In this document: in pieces, positions 63,123 through 64,000 of the stretch
Position numbering within the stretch: position 1 is the first letter of the stretch
How the letters are laid out: each line of letters opens with the position of its first letter
DNA from: Providencia huaxiensis
GTDB taxonomy: Bacteria > Pseudomonadota > Gammaproteobacteria > Enterobacterales > Enterobacteriaceae
Assembly (NCBI RefSeq): GCF_002843235.3
Contig: NZ_CP031123.2
Location: forward strand, 1,488,001 to 1,552,000
DNA: 64,000 bases
Direction of reading: 5' to 3'
Translations under genes and position numbers: made by a program
The notes under the pieces: model-generated
Databases searched by the model: none
The model's input: the letters and a program-made list of their open reading frames with translations, nothing else
Told to the model about the DNA's origin: nothing

Positions 63123-63587
63123 ATGATAATTTGGGTTGATGCGGATGCATGTCCAAAAGTAATTAAAGAAGTTTTATACCGTGCGGCAGATAGAGAAAAA
63201 GTGCAAATAACATTTGTTGCAAACCAGCGTTTAACGGTACCACCATCACCTTTTTTAAAAACTTTGCAGGTGCCCGCGGGCTTTGATGTCGCGGATAATG
63301 AAATTGTATTGCGAGCTCAAAAAGATGACTTAGTGATCACAGCCGATATCCCTTTAGCCGCAGAGGTTATGGAAAAGGGCGCGAATGCATTAAATCCTCG
63401 AGGGGAACGTTATAGCGAAGCGACTATTCGTGAGCGTCTTAATATTCGTGACTTTATGGATACGATGAGAGCCAGTGGCATCCAAACGGGAGGGCCCGCA
63501 AGTTTAAACCAGAAAGACAGGCAGCAATTTGCCAATGAGTTAGATAAGTGGCTGTTACAACGTAAAAAAGCATTAGCGTCATCATAG
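63123..63587 (+). CDS. yaiI: YaiI/YqxD family (UPF0178) protein
   Basis: The 154-residue protein matches E. coli Yai[21 protein letters not shown] at the start, [30 protein letters not shown] in the middle, and [20 protein letters not shown] at the end. The DADACP and TADIPLA aspartates suggest a PIN-like metal site. The function is not established. AT-rich TATATA (63094-63099) with TTGTTA 18 bases upstream could be its promoter. Confidence 0.92.
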   Translation: MIIWVDADACPKVIKEVLYRAADREKVQITFVANQRLTVPPSPFLKTLQVPAGFDVADNEIVLRAQKDDLVITADIPLAAEVMEKGANALNPRGERYSEATIRERLNIRDFMDTMRASGIQTGGPASLNQKDRQQFANELDKWLLQRKKALASS

Positions 63588-63591
63588 GTCG

Positions 63592-63624
63592 GCACATTTT
63601 CTGATTGAAGCTCAGAAAATGTGC
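63592..63624. terminator. Perfect 13-bp hairpin after yaiI
   Basis: GCACATTTTCTGA (63592-63604) pairs perfectly with TCAGAAAATGTGC (63612-63624) around a seven-base loop. No T-tract follows, so it may stabilise the mRNA end rather than terminate. Confidence 0.5.
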
Positions 63625-63690
63625 ATAGCAAAACAGAATTACACTCTATACCGTGTCTATAATGGGTAACCTTAAATTTTTTGAAGAAAA

Positions 63691-64000
63691 ATGATGGACC
63701 CATTACACAGCATTATCATCACACTTTTCTTATTTATACTGACCTTTTTTAATCCTGGGGCAAATTTGTTTATTGTGGTACAAACCACATTGAGCTCAGG
63801 TAAAAAAGCGGGGTTAACTTGTGGTTATGGCGTGGTGTTAGGCAATGCCATTTATTCAGGGCTCGGCTTATTTGGTCTGGTCACATTAATGGCGGAATTC
63901 GGCTCATTATTTTCAATCATTAAGATCCTTGGTGGCTTATATTTACTTTATTATGCAGTAAGTGTGTTCACTAATAAAACGCAACTCAATCTGTCCACCG
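63691..64000 (+). CDS. LysE-family exporter, 3' end outside the window
   Basis: The frame begins at ATG 63691 (a second ATG follows at 63694) and is open to the right edge. The first 100 residues show the LysE/RhtC N-terminus: hydrophobic helix LFLFILTFFNPGANLFIVVQ, then SSGKKAGLTCGYGVVLGNAIYSGLGLFGL and a second and third helix. Such proteins export amino acids. AAGAAAA lies just upstream of the start. Confidence 0.85.
   Translation, partial: MMDPLHSIIITLFLFILTFFNPGANLFIVVQTTLSSGKKAGLTCGYGVVLGNAIYSGLGLFGLVTLMAEFGSLFSIIKILGGLYLLYYAVSVFTNKTQLNLST

Noticed and set aside
1..64000. CRISPR array, prophage or tRNA-associated island
   Set aside because: I saw no regularly spaced repeats, phage structural genes, integrase or tRNA; the only mobile element recognised is the IS3-family insertion.

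Overview
The window looks like the chromosome of an AT-rich enterobacterium of the Morganellaceae, most likely Providencia or a close relative. This is inferred from many genes with clear Escherichia coli counterparts (DdlA, YqfB, DcyD, Ada, YdeE, YqhD-like, the yehL-yehM-yehP-yehQ cluster, AlkB, YaiI) combined with low-GC codon use. No RNA gene and no CRISPR array was recognised. Both ends cut genes: a LysR regulator on the left and a LysE-family exporter on the right.

Positions 1-32.7 kb are a patchwork of small metabolic, efflux and regulatory units, often a transporter beside a divergent regulator. They include ddlA; a GNAT plus FAD-oxidoreductase pair; a ybjJ-like transporter with an inositol-monophosphatase-family enzyme and a divergent DeoR regulator; dcyD with an NhaC-family antiporter; a LysR/MFS pair; ada; a nupG-like permease; ydeE; an XRE regulator/DHA2 pair; and a yqhD-like dehydrogenase. 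Two genes here are broken. An EamA transporter carries a TGA where a Trp codon is expected, and a MocR-type regulator is split by a 1.64-kb IS3-family element flanked by a 5-bp target duplication.

Positions 32.9-40.2 kb hold a single 2437-codon gene for a giant toxin-like protein. It has an N-terminal C80-type cysteine protease domain, a second degenerate copy of that domain, a TcdA/TcdB/Mcf-type pore-forming region and a C-terminus with RTX-like glycine/aspartate repeats in a duplicated module. No dedicated secretion or activation gene lies beside it.

Positions 40.4-45.2 kb carry a multi-cluster ferredoxin-like protein, an alpha/beta hydrolase, a metallophosphoesterase and a ridA / PLP-dehydratase / YheO-type regulator operon with a palindromic candidate operator. 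Positions 45.5-56.2 kb are a five-gene operon: a DUF4132 giant, a MoxR-type AAA+ ATPase, a DUF5682 protein, a VWA protein and a SWIM zinc-finger protein. It matches the poorly characterised E. coli yeh cluster.

Positions 56.2-64 kb return to small units: a MarR regulator/EamA exporter pair separated by two copies of a near-identical palindrome, alkB, a threonine-aldolase-family enzyme, a DUF4184 membrane protein, a TetR regulator/MFS pair with a perfect 12-bp inverted repeat, a GNAT, yaiI and the start of a LysE-family exporter.

The strongest candidates for new biology are the toxin with its paired active/inactive protease domains, the MoxR-VWA-SWIM operon, and an Ada protein that has lost three of the four zinc ligands of its methyl-phosphotriester sensor.
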